DNA of 64,000 bases, taken from NCBI GenBank assembly GCA_963920665.1, contig OY987265.1:29765001-29829000 (forward strand), in the 5' to 3' direction. A program made the position numbers and the translations under genes. A model generated the notes under the pieces. It worked only from the letters and a program-made list of their open reading frames with translations. It was not told where the DNA came from and made no database searches. How positions within the stretch are numbered: position 1 is the first letter of the stretch; every line of letters begins with the position of its first letter. Source of the DNA: Straminergon stramineum. Its lineage: Eukaryota > Streptophyta > Bryopsida > Hypnales > Calliergonaceae. Below are positions 13,536 through 24,803 of the stretch, one piece after another.

Positions 13536-14180
13536 TTAACCCCTAAATGCCCAAGGCCTATTTGGAGCTCCTTGAAATTTGCTCTAAATTGAACAAAAAG
13601 TCAACATTTTCATAAGTTGTACCAATTTCTTTGGAATTATAACCGTACAAATTCAAACTAGACATGTTAGAGATCACATAGGAAAAGAAAACATAACAAT
13701 ATTACTTACAGATTGAAAGATTATAATGTTTGATCATGAAGGTGTAAAAACTAAGAAAATTTTTCAATTCACTTTTTGCATGTCAACTCTAAAAATTTGG
13801 TCACTAAAAAAATATGAGGTTATAGGGCCTAACATGCACAACCCCAATCAATTTACGACTTTTCAAAATCTATTCTACAATTTTTTTAAATGAACTTTGA
13901 ATGTGATTTTGCCTCCAAGATTTAGTGTATTTGAGGCTCATTTCCAAGAGCCCTCAACACTACAAGAAGTCAAGATTGCAATGGGCATCCTTGCACTCAA
14001 TCGTCAATAGAAAAATCATAATCCTTTATTTTTTAGATCAAATTTTTGATCCTAAAACTAGACTTCAAAAAGAATTCTCCAAAAATATAAACTACTACTA
14101 ATAGTAATTTGGTTGAGTTTTACTTAACCTCAAAGTTTTCGAAACACCAGAATTTGGTGCCTTGGGCATTTAGGGGTTAA
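13536..14180 (+). mobile_element. TTAA-flanked inverted-repeat element, family F2, copy a
   Basis: 645 bp including both TTAA ends. The two ends form a perfect 22-bp inverted repeat that starts TTAACCCCTAAATGCCCAAG. No transposase is visible. A diverged, inverted relative lies at about 40230-40883. Flanking TTAA and a terminus that starts with CCC are the hallmarks of piggyBac-type elements, so this is proposed as a non-autonomous member. Confidence 0.8.
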
Positions 14181-14437
14181 AGTAGCCACTTGTGAAGTAA
14201 CTAGGGCTAAAATGTAAGACTTGCCTTTAACCATGATGACTAAGAGCAAAGATTTACACATTGGAAGCAAAGGATGTAGTCTTAGAGTACAATTGCAAAG
14301 TTAATGTAGGAGCAGACAAGTAATATGATGCTTTTTGTGTGCATTGAAAAAGAATGTACATGTAGGAGTGGACCTTTGACTTTTGAAACCACACAATGAA
14401 AGTTTGAACCAAGAGTAAGCCTTGAGGGGATGATCAT

Positions 14438-14675
14438 GGTTGGGGGTGAATTGACCCCTTCCCTCATCCCCTCCAAGGCATTCTAGGGGTGCATGTAAAA
14501 AAAAAGCCCTATAGTTTGTACCTAATTAAATTATCCTTGACACCTCTCCCAGCTAATGTGGGGCATCTAATTGCAAATAGGAATTCAGAATTTTCAAATT
14601 TTATTGTGTATGGAAAATAAATAAAAATTAGCATTTTCCCTTAGGAATGACCGAAGGAGGTAGTTTGCTCTGGCC
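14438..14675 (+). mobile_element. MITE with 8-bp palindromic target duplication
   Basis: A 238-bp element flanked on both sides by ATGATCAT (14430-14437 and 14676-14683). Its ends (GGTTGGGGGTGAATTGACCC on the left) are inverted-repeat related, with the right end differing mostly by transitions. Its body matches the reverse complement of 57447-57682. An 8-bp duplication fits hAT-type elements. Confidence 0.65.
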
Positions 14676-14683
14676 ATGATCAT

Positions 14684-15591
14684 AGTAGACCTTTGCATTT
14701 ATTTGATTCTTTATATGTGTGATGTTAAAGGAGGTCGTAAGTGTCATCTTATAGTCACTTGAATCTATGTCCTACAATGTTTTAGACCCTACTTTAGTGT
14801 CTATTTTGTATCAAAAGGTTTAGAAAATGTACTTACTATTGTTGTGGAAGATTTGCAACTACAGAAATTCTCATTTGAATCTAGGGTTGGTGCGGTGGGT
14901 AACCTCTATTTGCAATTTGCATTAATTTTTTGACCCCATAATGGTTAAATTTGTAGAAGGTGAAGCAAGGCTAAAAAGGAATCTTGCTTTGTTGTCACTT
15001 AATGAATAAGCATAGTACCTTTAGAAGGACTTGGGGATGAGAAAGATGTAGGATTTTTTTAAGGTGCATTGTTTTGAATGCAAGATGGACTTGGGTTGAG
15101 GAAAATGGGATCATAGTAATGCTAATATCTTGAATTTGTTTACCAACTTCAAAAAAATCACATTAATAGTATTCATCACACTAGAGGGACTACTAAATTA
15201 ATGAATAGCCAATCATTTGAGAATCACTCTTACTTTAATTTGTGAGGACAACAATAAAGTGACACAAACAAATACGGAGTATGTAATTGTGGTTTTAGCA
15301 TATTGGCTTGCACAACCAAGCATGTGAAGTCTAGAAACGTAATTCCCACTACTTTGTCTGGCTATTGTGCAAGGATTATTGATAAATGAGTTACAATTTG
15401 TATTTGTTGAAGATACAGATGTTGTTAAAGCTTTGCATAATGAATCCTACACCAACAATAGAGGGTATGCTAAGTATAAGACATGTATACAAGCCTGGAA
15501 TGGTGATTGTTCATGTAAAAGGTACTATAAATAATAGGGATTACATTCGTTTCTTAAAGTCTAGTTTGTTATTTACAAATCTAACTTGCAT
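14684..15591. other. AT-rich intergenic, nothing recognised
   Basis: No gene or bounded repeat was supported. A short reading frame at 15386-15649 runs into the inverted-repeat element that follows and is not considered coding. Confidence 0.45.
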
Positions 15592-15593
15592 TA

Positions 15594-16054
15594 AGGTAAA
15601 ACAACCCATTACAGACCAAATGGGGGGTTTGCCCTCTTGTCATTTCTGAAATTTTCTCCACAGAAAGTCAAGTGATAGAAATGCTGAGAGCATTTCAAAC
15701 TATATTTTTTTGACAAAATGTTAATTTGTTATGAATTTTTGAAGTGTTCAGCCCATCATTGCCTCAAAGAGTCTGTAGACTACTCCAAGACCAACCAAAA
15801 CTAATCCATAACATTCATCTTACTCACCTATTGTGGTCATAATAGTTTCTAACACAAAAGACCCGAAAAAGGCACTTCCTACAATGAACTAACACTAAAA
15901 AACTGAAAGTTCCTATTGCGGTCACTAATTACTCCATTCCAGTTAGCTAAGACATTGAATGTGGCCCAAATCTCAATAACTAAAAGAAAACCATAATGGG
16001 ATCATTCTTAGGAGTCCACAATGGTTAAAAGGTCCATAATGGGTTGTTTTATCT
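15594..16054 (+). mobile_element. TA-flanked element, left arm of large inverted pair
   Basis: 461 bp, bounded by TA on both sides, with its own inverted-repeat ends (AGGTAAAACAACCCATTACA on the left; the right end reads TAATGGGTTGTTTTATCT). The whole unit is repeated in opposite orientation at 16771-17232 with very few differences. It has no coding capacity of its own. Confidence 0.85.
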
Positions 16055-16770
16055 TACTATATGTGTTTGTAAATACCAGGAAAGCCAAATTTTGAAATGG
16101 TTTCTTTGGGGAAGTTTGAGCCATTAGATGAAATTTGAGGCCTCCAAGAGCCTGTGAGTTATCTTCAATTCCCTAGCTGTGGGAACTTGACAGAGCAGCA
16201 GTATGACGTGGCACAATCACTACCACGTCAGAAAATAACATATTTTTAAAATTTTAAAATTATTTTTAAAATTATTTTTTTGAAAAAAAATGTTTTTTTA
16301 ATTCAGTTTAGGTTTATCAGTACCTTTTAGAAAATTTGGGGAAATTTTTTTTTAATTTTTTTTTTCAAAAAATTCGGAAATTGAGCCCATTATGGGCTAG
16401 TTCCCAATTTCTGACAGCACAAGGAACAGTGCAGGGAATAGCCCTGAAACGGGTTCTTGGAGGCCTCAAATCCCCTCTAATGTTTACAAAAACAAGGATC
16501 CAGATGCATTGGATTAAGGTGGGCAAGTTCTTACTTTTGAACTTTTTTTCCCCAACTCAATTTAATTTCCTAATATAATTTCTTGTTAGTTCAAAATTTG
16601 TATTACAAAACTTTGAAGTTTAGATGATTTGTACCCATAGAATCTAATATAACAAGGTGAAAGAAAAAAACACAATTTCCACTTCAAATGTAGATATCTT
16701 ACAATCTACATGGTCAAATATTTTGAATTTCTTCCATACAATCCACATTAGTTTAGTGGAAGATTCAATA
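16055..16770. other. 716-bp spacer between the inverted arms
   Basis: AT-rich DNA with long A and T runs near 16240-16380. It holds no supported gene. It would be the loop if the two flanking arms were transcribed together. Confidence 0.5.
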
Positions 16771-17232
16771 AGGTAAAACAACCCATTACGGACCTTTTAT
16801 CCATTGTGGACTCCTAAGAATGATCCCATTATGGTTTTCTTTTAGTTATTGAGATTTGGGCCACATTCAATGTCTTAGCTAACTAGAATGGAGTAATTAG
16901 TGACCGCAATAGGAACTTTCAGTTTTTTAGTGTTAGTTCATTGTAGGAAGTGCCTTTTTCGGGTCTTTTGTGTTAGAAACTAGTATAACCACAATAGGAG
17001 AGTAAGATGAATGTTATGGATTAGTTTTGGTTGGTCCTGGGGTAGTCTACAGACTCTTCGAGGCAATGATGGGCTGAACACTTCAAAAATTCATAACAAA
17101 TTCACATTTTGTCAAAAAAAATATAGTTTGAAATGCTCTCAGCATTTCTATCACTTGACTTTCTGTGGAGAAAATTTCAGAAATGACAAGAGGGCAAACC
17201 CCCCATTTGGTCTGTAATGGGCTGTTTTACCT
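16771..17232 (-). mobile_element. TA-flanked element, right arm of large inverted pair
   Basis: 462 bp, the reverse complement of 15594-16054 with roughly a few percent difference judged by eye. It is also bounded by TA and carries the AGGTAAAAC-type ends. The pair forms a long, nearly perfect inverted repeat of about 1.64 kb overall. Confidence 0.85.
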
Positions 17233-17234
17233 TA

Positions 17235-17773
17235 GTTCAGATGTGTAAAAAATATCTTAGAAGTTTTGCACTTAAAAATTTTGCAATTGCTAAAAACAGG
17301 TTTACCCAAAGGTGACCCTAGGCTTCCATAATTTTAGGAATAGAGTCAATAGACTCTAGAAAGTGGTCACAATTACGTACAGTTACCTTAATAATATTGC
17401 ATGTGATGAGCTTCTTTGTATGGGTGGCTACGTTATTATTCCATGGGAAAGGATCCCACGTAAATGGGTCGTCCCACTCGAAGGGCTTTGATGTGCTGCA
17501 GACTTCAACGGACAATAGTGACAGAACTATTTGGAACCACGACCGACCGCATGGTAACCATCCTTGCAAGCAAGTACTACAACAATTCATAGGGGAAAAA
17601 TATTACAGTTCAGCACACCCTTTGAAACTCAGTAACTTGTGAATACTCATCTCGATAGTGATGAGGGTGGTCTATCAAGGTCGGCATAAATCGAGCCTGG
17701 TGGGAGAATGGTGTTTCTTTGGAAACTCTTCCAGAGAAAACAGAAGGAAAAGAGGGGAGAACTATCCGAGCTG
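17235..17773. other. 3' flank of the MINDY-3-like gene
   Basis: Probably includes the 3' UTR of the minus-strand gene ending at 17774. No separate gene was recognised. Confidence 0.35.
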
Positions 17774-20700
17774 TTATACAATACTGGGAGCATCACCGGT
17801 CCAGTTACAAGTTGCACGTTGCCACCGTGTCCGTATACAATCAACAAGTTGCGCATGCTGTGCAGGTTCAGGGGCTGGAGCAGCAGCCGAGCCTTGGGGG
17901 GCGTCAGACTTGTACTCCTCCACAAGGGCTGTATCCGGTGTCCATTTGGGAGGGACGGATACCCGCACTTTTGTCAAGCGGGGCCGTTGCTGCGTCACAT
18001 CTCCGCTTGAGGCGACTGTTTTGGCAATTCCATTGAAGTGGTAAACCTCAAACTGTCGCTTGCCAAACACCGTCGCGGAGTCCTTAAGGCCACCCTTGCT
18101 CTTGTCCACTTGCAGAAGCGCCTGCCATAGTTCATTCCATACTACGATGTCGTTGCTGCAAAAGTTGTTCAGCATGTCCTGCGGCATTTCGATGTTAAGA
18201 TCGAGTATAATCTGTTGCAGAGCCTCGGGGCTAATGAAGCCACCCCCACCGCTCTGATCTTGCGCATCAAATGCCTGACGGATTCTCGTTTCGTGATCCT
18301 CAATTTCCGTCTCATCTTGCACCGAGGTATCCAGCGCAAACAGAATGCTGTAGTGCGAATCACTACCAATTACCCAAATCGGCCACTTCGGACATTTTAA
18401 GTTGCGTCCGACGTGCAAGAGGTTGAGGGATTCAAAGAGTGTGAGAAATCCGACTTCAACACTCGTGGATATCCCCTTCATACACACCCCACCCAAGTCC
18501 ATGTTGTTGTCAAAGACGTTTGGGACGGCTTGCCCACACAGAAGAAGATTCACAATTTCCTGCACTCAGCGAAGCCCCGAGAACATTAGAATGAGCACAA
18601 ATGAACATTTGTCATGTAGTCGCAAAGACAACACGCATACCGGAGTAAGTGATAACCCCAGTACAATACAGTCACGTGAAACATCTGGATCTCCAAAATT
18701 TCAAAATTGCTAAGGGGCACTTTCCACGTGGCGGAAACCAGCCCGAAGGATACTGATCTGGTGGGTTGGAGAGGGGGAAGTGTCAGACTGATATTAGTTG
18801 GGCTATTGGATCATATCACTCTAGCGGTCCGGTGCAACACTGGGACTCACTCTAGCTATCTCTAAACTTACGTGGGCACTTGAAGTATACACATATTCAC
18901 CAACGGGAGACTACAAAATCCGATCAAAGATTTGAAATGCCACCAAAGCAAAAACAAAAAAATGGAATCACCCATAACCCAATCTGATACACCACTTGAT
19001 TCAACAACAACAACAATAATAATAGCAAAAGCGATGTTTTGGCAAAATACCTGAGAGGCGTGACCAAACGGAGTTGTCACGAGTGGCTGCACGGGATCAT
19101 CCCTGTCTGAGTGAACCAAGTCCTGATATCAAACCCAAGGACAACGCAGTCAAAAGCTAGAGAGGATCAATACACAAAAAATACTATCAAAACAGTTTCT
19201 GAAACAGTGCGAGTCAATAATTTTTAAGCTTCTGCAATCCCATCAAAAAAATAACAATGACAATGTTGCTCGAATTTCAGCATAGCTAACCCATTTGTAG
19301 CCAGAGAATGGTGGTTTATATTGTGCCATGAGAAACAATAAACTCTTCAATTGAGACACTTACAAGGCCTCTTGACAGGAGTAGCGAGAACAAAAGTAAC
19401 AATGCCCCCCACGGACTTCTGAATGCAGGCAACAAAGAATGCAGTTGCTGGTGAAGAGTAGACACGGATGTCACAGTAGACACTCTGATAACCCTGTGCA
19501 ACTCCTTGCCAGAGTCGAGGTATATCCCTTCCAACGTCTTTGCAATGGCCTGAAAAAACGATCAGACATGTCGTTGAGAACGATGAACTTTCTTATACAA
19601 ATAGACAGCCCACAAATTAACTTACGATTGTCTTCTGAATCCAGAGATAGAATTGTACAACAAACATCTGGAATCTTTAACTGAGTCAGTTAGCAGACAA
19701 GATTGGAACCAATAAAGCTCTACAACTGTACAACCTCCACTGAAAGCAATAGAAAAACCTAGCCAAACCTTCCGTAGAAAACGTCAAAATTAAACCAGAT
19801 ACAGCAACTCTCACAAAAAACAGTATACTGCTGATTTTGCAGAACATTGCGATCAAACATGGGGGCAGAAGGAGAGAATCCTCAAGGTTTACAACGTTTG
19901 GTAATAAACCTCATCATGCTCTTGCTCATTGCTGCCATTGTCGCCATATAATTCAGGAATATCCAGCACAGCCAAGACAGCCTTCCGTTTTCCTCCAGCG
20001 CGCCAAAGCGTTTCACCCATGGCCTGAACAAGAGCTCTGCCAGTCCGATGCATGGACAACAGAGAAGCATAATCAACAAACTTCACAAAATGAAAGTATT
20101 CTACAAACAAACTTCAAGAATGATTCATAACGTCCTATGCCAACAGAAAAAACTACAAATGAGGAATATCCGTACAAATATCTACGTCAGAGAATGAGTT
20201 AATCATTGGAAATGGCTTGAGTAGGAAGGTAGCTATAAATGACTTATAGGGACTTTCAACTGCTAGTAAGTCGGAAGAAAAAAAGTCATCTGTTACAGAG
20301 GACAAAAATTTGCACTACAGAAGCCTAGATATTATGCTATGGTCTTCCTGATAAATGCGGGACATCTGCCTCCAAGCGACCAAATCATATCCTTCCATGT
20401 GGGATGCGTATATCTCAATCAAGCATACGTCACTCTTAGTCATTGTTCGCAACATGGTTGTCACCCTACCGTGTTCTTTGTGCATCTGAGAATATCAGCT
20501 TAACGTCGGCTGCATCACTATTGCCCGTCTGAAGTGGCTTCAAAGGGGAGGATCGCAAGGCAGGTTTGGTTTTCGTACCAGTATCCTTATCATCTTCCGT
20601 TGCAAACAAGAGGTACTTCAAAACCAAAGCCTGGTAACATCATCCACAATATCAGTAAACATCTTCCAGTCTACCAGAAAACAAGAATAAGAAGTATTCA

Positions 20701-21957
20701 AATGCCTCTGGACTGGATTGCTCCACATGATGATATCAATCCTCACAACGAGCGTCCGACAACGTCAACATGTATATGGCTACCCCACATACGCAATGAG
20801 AGGGTCAACTCTACTACTAACCACCAATGACCAAGACCATTCACATTCTTCACATAATGATAGCGAGACGATCTTAATTCTTCAATTGTGGAAGCTTGAC
20901 GATTTTCAATGACTCTCATTTACGGGTCCTTGCAAAATTCAAACTGTGTTTAGTCCCTTAAGGAGTCCATGTCAAGGGAATTGATAATTGACTCACCTGA
21001 ATTGGGGCCAACACTCCACAAGGACCCCCTTCCCGTTGCACAAGACCTAGAGACGTCTCCGGGTCAGGGCTGAACCTGCAAAATACCAACCCTTACAAAC
21101 TTGAAAATCTCTATCATCATCGCAAATACCATATAATCGTCACACGAGAAGAAAGAGCATCCGGCTTCTTCAATTTCCATGAACTACGCATAGCAACGAC
21201 CCAGAACAAGCTTCTTAAAAGGAAAACCGATCCAATTCAGAGATTCAAATTGCAAAATCAGTAAGCTCAGAAACATGACATAATGACAGTCGCAACTTTG
21301 GAAGTAGATCTAGGTTCATCATCCTGTGTCTTGTTTATAGACAAAACCCCTCCACAAAAGAGTATATGAAAATCCACTTCCAATAATGCAAATCTTAATC
21401 ACATTTTAGCATCATTAATAATGATGAGTTCATCCCGTAAATTTAAACAACAAACATGGCCTCTCTCAAATTTCGCTTCATGAAAGGTGGGAAGAGAGGG
21501 TATCAAACCTAAAGCCTTGATGACACCATTGACAGAGGACATCCTTGGAGACCTTGGTACCAAACACGAGCAAGTACAACTGCTCCGCCAGGCGCAGCGG
21601 AAGCTGTTGTCGCTCATCTTCCACTCTCCTCTTTCCTCGATTCGTCTTCTCAGCAGTAGCGTCCCGTAACGGGGCAAGGCCTTCAGATCGATCCGTGAGC
21701 TTAGTCGGGGTTCTGAGCTTCGTAAGCGGTAGTGCGTCGACCTGTACGGAGGAAGACGGGTCCAAGGTTCCAAGTGCAGACACTCTCCGTTGTTCCGCCG
21801 CAGCAGCTCGAAGCTCTCGCTGTAGTCGCCGGTCCATAGCTTCCGGCGACTCAGTGCTCCCTGCGACATCCCGCGGTTTGCTCCGCTTCGCATCGGGAGC
21901 AGGCTGCAAACTCATCCGGAACGCCAGCTTGAGCTCCTCATCGTCATGCTCCCCCAT
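17774..21957 (-). CDS. MINDY3: MINDY-3-like deubiquitinase (FAM188A family)
   Basis: Seven exons on the minus strand: 21957-21509, 21075-20997, 20630-20470, 20036-19910, 19549-19364, 19122-19051 and 18559-17774. All introns are GT-AG and the joined length is 1860 nt (619 residues) with phase kept throughout. The protein starts with a ubiquitin-interacting motif (DDEELKLAFRMSLQ, residues 5-18). The catalytic cysteine is in GGPCGVLAP (Cys169) and the probable catalytic histidine in GSDSHYSILF (about 427). An EF-hand-like loop (FDAQDQSGGGGFIS) begins near 455. The C-terminus ends in the block LVDCIRTRW...CNW...PSIV, typical of plant members. MINDY enzymes are cysteine proteases that trim Lys48-linked ubiquitin chains. 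The start at 21957 (gccATGG) is just before the ubiquitin-interacting motif. Nothing looks broken. The transporter gene lies divergently upstream. Confidence 0.94.
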
Positions 21958-23347
21958 GGCCAACACGGGATCCTCCGCGGTATCTATTCTGAAGATTTTT
22001 AAAATGTAGAATGCTAAGATCCAGCAACTTAGGCTCCACTCAGCATAGGGCCGAGATTAAAACTGCCAAATACAAACCCTACACCACCATAAAATCAAAA
22101 ATCAAAGGATATTACAAACCCCATGTGCTCATCCCAGATTGCCCATTCCCATTGTCACACTGAAACCCTCCGCCAGTGAACATGCCTGCTCCTCCTGTTC
22201 CCCAAATTGTCCAGTTCAACACCTCCGATGCATCAAGTCCCACGACCTGGCGAAGAAACCAAACCCTAGGCGACCATGCCCCAACTCTGCACACCAATAA
22301 TAATGCCACTCTCCAAGCCCTAACACACGCTCTTCCGCACCCCAACCAAGGCGCCCACAGCGTGACCGGCGCGACCAGTCCCCTACAGCGCGAGGGCAAA
22401 ATTCACAGCAAGCATTGATCCGGTTGCCATCCACAAAATTGAGCCCTAAATCGAAAGAACTTCCAATTCAAAAACCCTAACTTAAATGATGCGAGAGATT
22501 GATCGAGCAGGAGAGAGAGACAGAGAGTGTGGAAATATTTAATGAGACCGTTCTGGAAGCTCGCAACGGACAGTCATTCGCAGTCGCGAGATGAGGGTTT
22601 CGGTAAGTTAGCAGAGAGAGTGACGAAGCTCCGGTTGCGCAACTTCCGCGGACGCTGAGTCGGCACTCCACGTTGGAATACTTAGGGTTTCGCCAATCAG
22701 TGAGCCTCGACATGGTGCCAGCTCGGCGTATTCGATGTGCCACACGGACATCAGTAACATCACGGATTCGCCACCAATTGCAGGGTTGGAAAAGTTGAAA
22801 TACCGTAAGTAACTTAATTACAAAACATATGAAGTAGGCCACAGTAGCCCAAGGCTTCGTCAGTCCGAACTTGGGCCCAAAATACACACAGCCCTGAAGC
22901 CTGAGGCCCGTCAGACTGGGGCACACGTTGTTGTCATCATGCTCAGGCCGCGGAGCTGCAAAGACAGTCATTAGCAGCAAACTCGATATCAAAGGCGCGA
23001 GGCCGGACAGCTGCCTCCCCGCGACTGGTAAGGAAAGGAAAGGAAAGCCAAGCCAAGCAGCACTTCAGTTCGATTCCAAGGTCATTACGAGCGTGCCTGC
23101 CTCTTCTTCTTAACTTAAGTTAGTTGCCCAGCTAGCTAGCTCCTGCGCTGCTGCGAATGCCCTCTCTTTGCCATGGCGGAAAGACGACGTTTTCTGCCAT
23201 CTTTTGACCTCCGAAATCGCTACCTTTGCCCTGGAAAGATCCCCAATTCATCATAGGGTTTGGCGTTTTAGTTGAGCGACTTGCCTCCGTCGCCAAATTC
23301 TAACTCCCCATCTGCTCCTCGCTGCTTTTGTCGTGAGAGCGCCTGCC
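21958..23347. promoter_or_regulatory. Divergent 5' region between MINDY-3 and MFS genes
   Basis: The two genes point away from each other, so this GC-richer interval must hold the 5' UTR and promoter of the minus-strand gene and probably the promoter of the plus-strand gene. No specific promoter element could be assigned with confidence. A glycine-rich stretch on the minus strand near 22120-22185 has a GT after it but no supported partner exon. Confidence 0.4.
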
Positions 23348-24802
23348 ATGCTTGGTACGTGCTCTGCTCTGTTCTGGGGATTCCGGCCTGTTTAGCTCAC
23401 ACGTTGAATATCTAGTACGATTCTGAATTCGGTGTTTATTAGGTTTCATCGCGAAGTTGGATTTTTGAATATTGCTGGGTGGTCTATGTCAGCAGATCTT
23501 CCGGTCGTCTCGTATTTGGGATGTTGAATCTCTAGTTTGATTTGCTCTTTTGGTTGTGGACAATCTTACAGGGTTAGTAAGTCGTGAATTTAACCATTTT
23601 GGTTCTTCGAGTTTCCTCCATTTCCGACTAAAAGAATAGAGCTTCAGCATCTTGGCAATCCTCTAGAGTACCGAATCTCCCTCCACTTGCAACATTACGA
23701 ATTTAGAGGAATTTGAACTTACTCTGAAGCTCAAGCTTATAAAAAAAACAATTCCCACAAAATGGGTTTCGCCATCATTGTTGGGCGAGTCAGTAAGTAA
23801 GTCAGTAAGGTCACAAGTGAGTGATGTCAGCAACTGCATCCGTGGGGGCTCTTGGGTAAAGAAAAATGTGATCTGGTCCGAAGCTGTCCAACATAGACAG
23901 AGCTTGGGGTGTAGCCGATATGTTACTAACAGAATAGAATATCAGCAGAATCTTTCCTAAACTTGACTCCTGTAGTACTAGAGCTGGCGGAGAGGAGTTT
24001 CTGCTTGTAATCGAGCATTCTAGGGTTCAGGATCATTCCTACAAATTGATTGAAAAAGCGATCGATGGTCCTACTAGCAACCTGAAGTTCTGAATTGTTA
24101 GTACACCCGAGTGTAATGCATGCGTGCCTGCCTGGAGTTCGCTTGGGGATCTCAAACACTCACTTGCGGCTGCCGCTGGGATCGTCGGCCGATTTGTCAA
24201 CACTAGTGAGTGGTCCGAGTAGTCAGAATAGAGGTGGTACTTGCCCGAGTTTGGGAATCTACCGTGCCTGGAAGTTAATTAATGCGGATGTTTTCTCCCA
24301 CTACTATGAATGTCTATGAGTATGTCGTACCATTTCAGACTTTTGATCTCCACTCTTCTTGCGGGTTGTCTGCATTCCATACGCTGCTGAATTTGAATAG
24401 TTATCGATAGAGTCGCGGTTTGTATGCACTCCACGATGTCCTTGTAGTACTGTGCATGGTGACCTACATGTCTGACTCGTCGTTTGCTCCCTCTTGTAGA
24501 CGTGATCCAGCGTTGAGAACCTCCAAGAGTGCTTGCTAATGATTAGCAAGCATCAAGGTCGTCATCCGAGGGTGCTCGCTCTCGTTTGACATGTGAAGAG
24601 TCAAAGATTTGTAGCCGGTCCCGGTGAGCAAGTTGCCTGTCCAATTACTCAACAGCGTTCAGTGTTCATGATCCAAGTATGACATCCATCCCTCCCCCAG
24701 CATGTCTGTGATTCCATTTTCCTGAGATGCCTCGATTTCTGCTTCAAATCCTGGCATTTAGATTTCAATACGTGCGGGCACTGAGAATAATTTATGTGGC
24801 AG
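23348..24802 (+). other. Probable 5'-UTR end and 5'-UTR intron of the MFS gene
   Basis: The first coding exon is preceded directly by an acceptor (ttatgtggcAG at 24801-24802), so an untranslated exon should lie upstream. A good donor, G|GTACGT, is at 23354/23355 just after an ATG at 23348. If these are joined, the intron is 1448 bp. Other donors are possible. Confidence 0.45.
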
Positions 24803-24803
24803 G

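Noticed and set aside
17658..18713. Several plus-strand frames of 60 to 128 residues.
   Set aside because: All are antisense to the last exon of the MINDY-3-like gene.
22112..22992. Minus-strand reading frames of 72 to 171 residues, one with a glycine-rich start (MFTGGGFQCDNGNGQSG).
   Set aside because: They overlap in several frames, match no family, and lie in the GC-richer divergent 5' region. The glycine-rich stretch has a possible donor but no partner exon before the complete MINDY-3 start.
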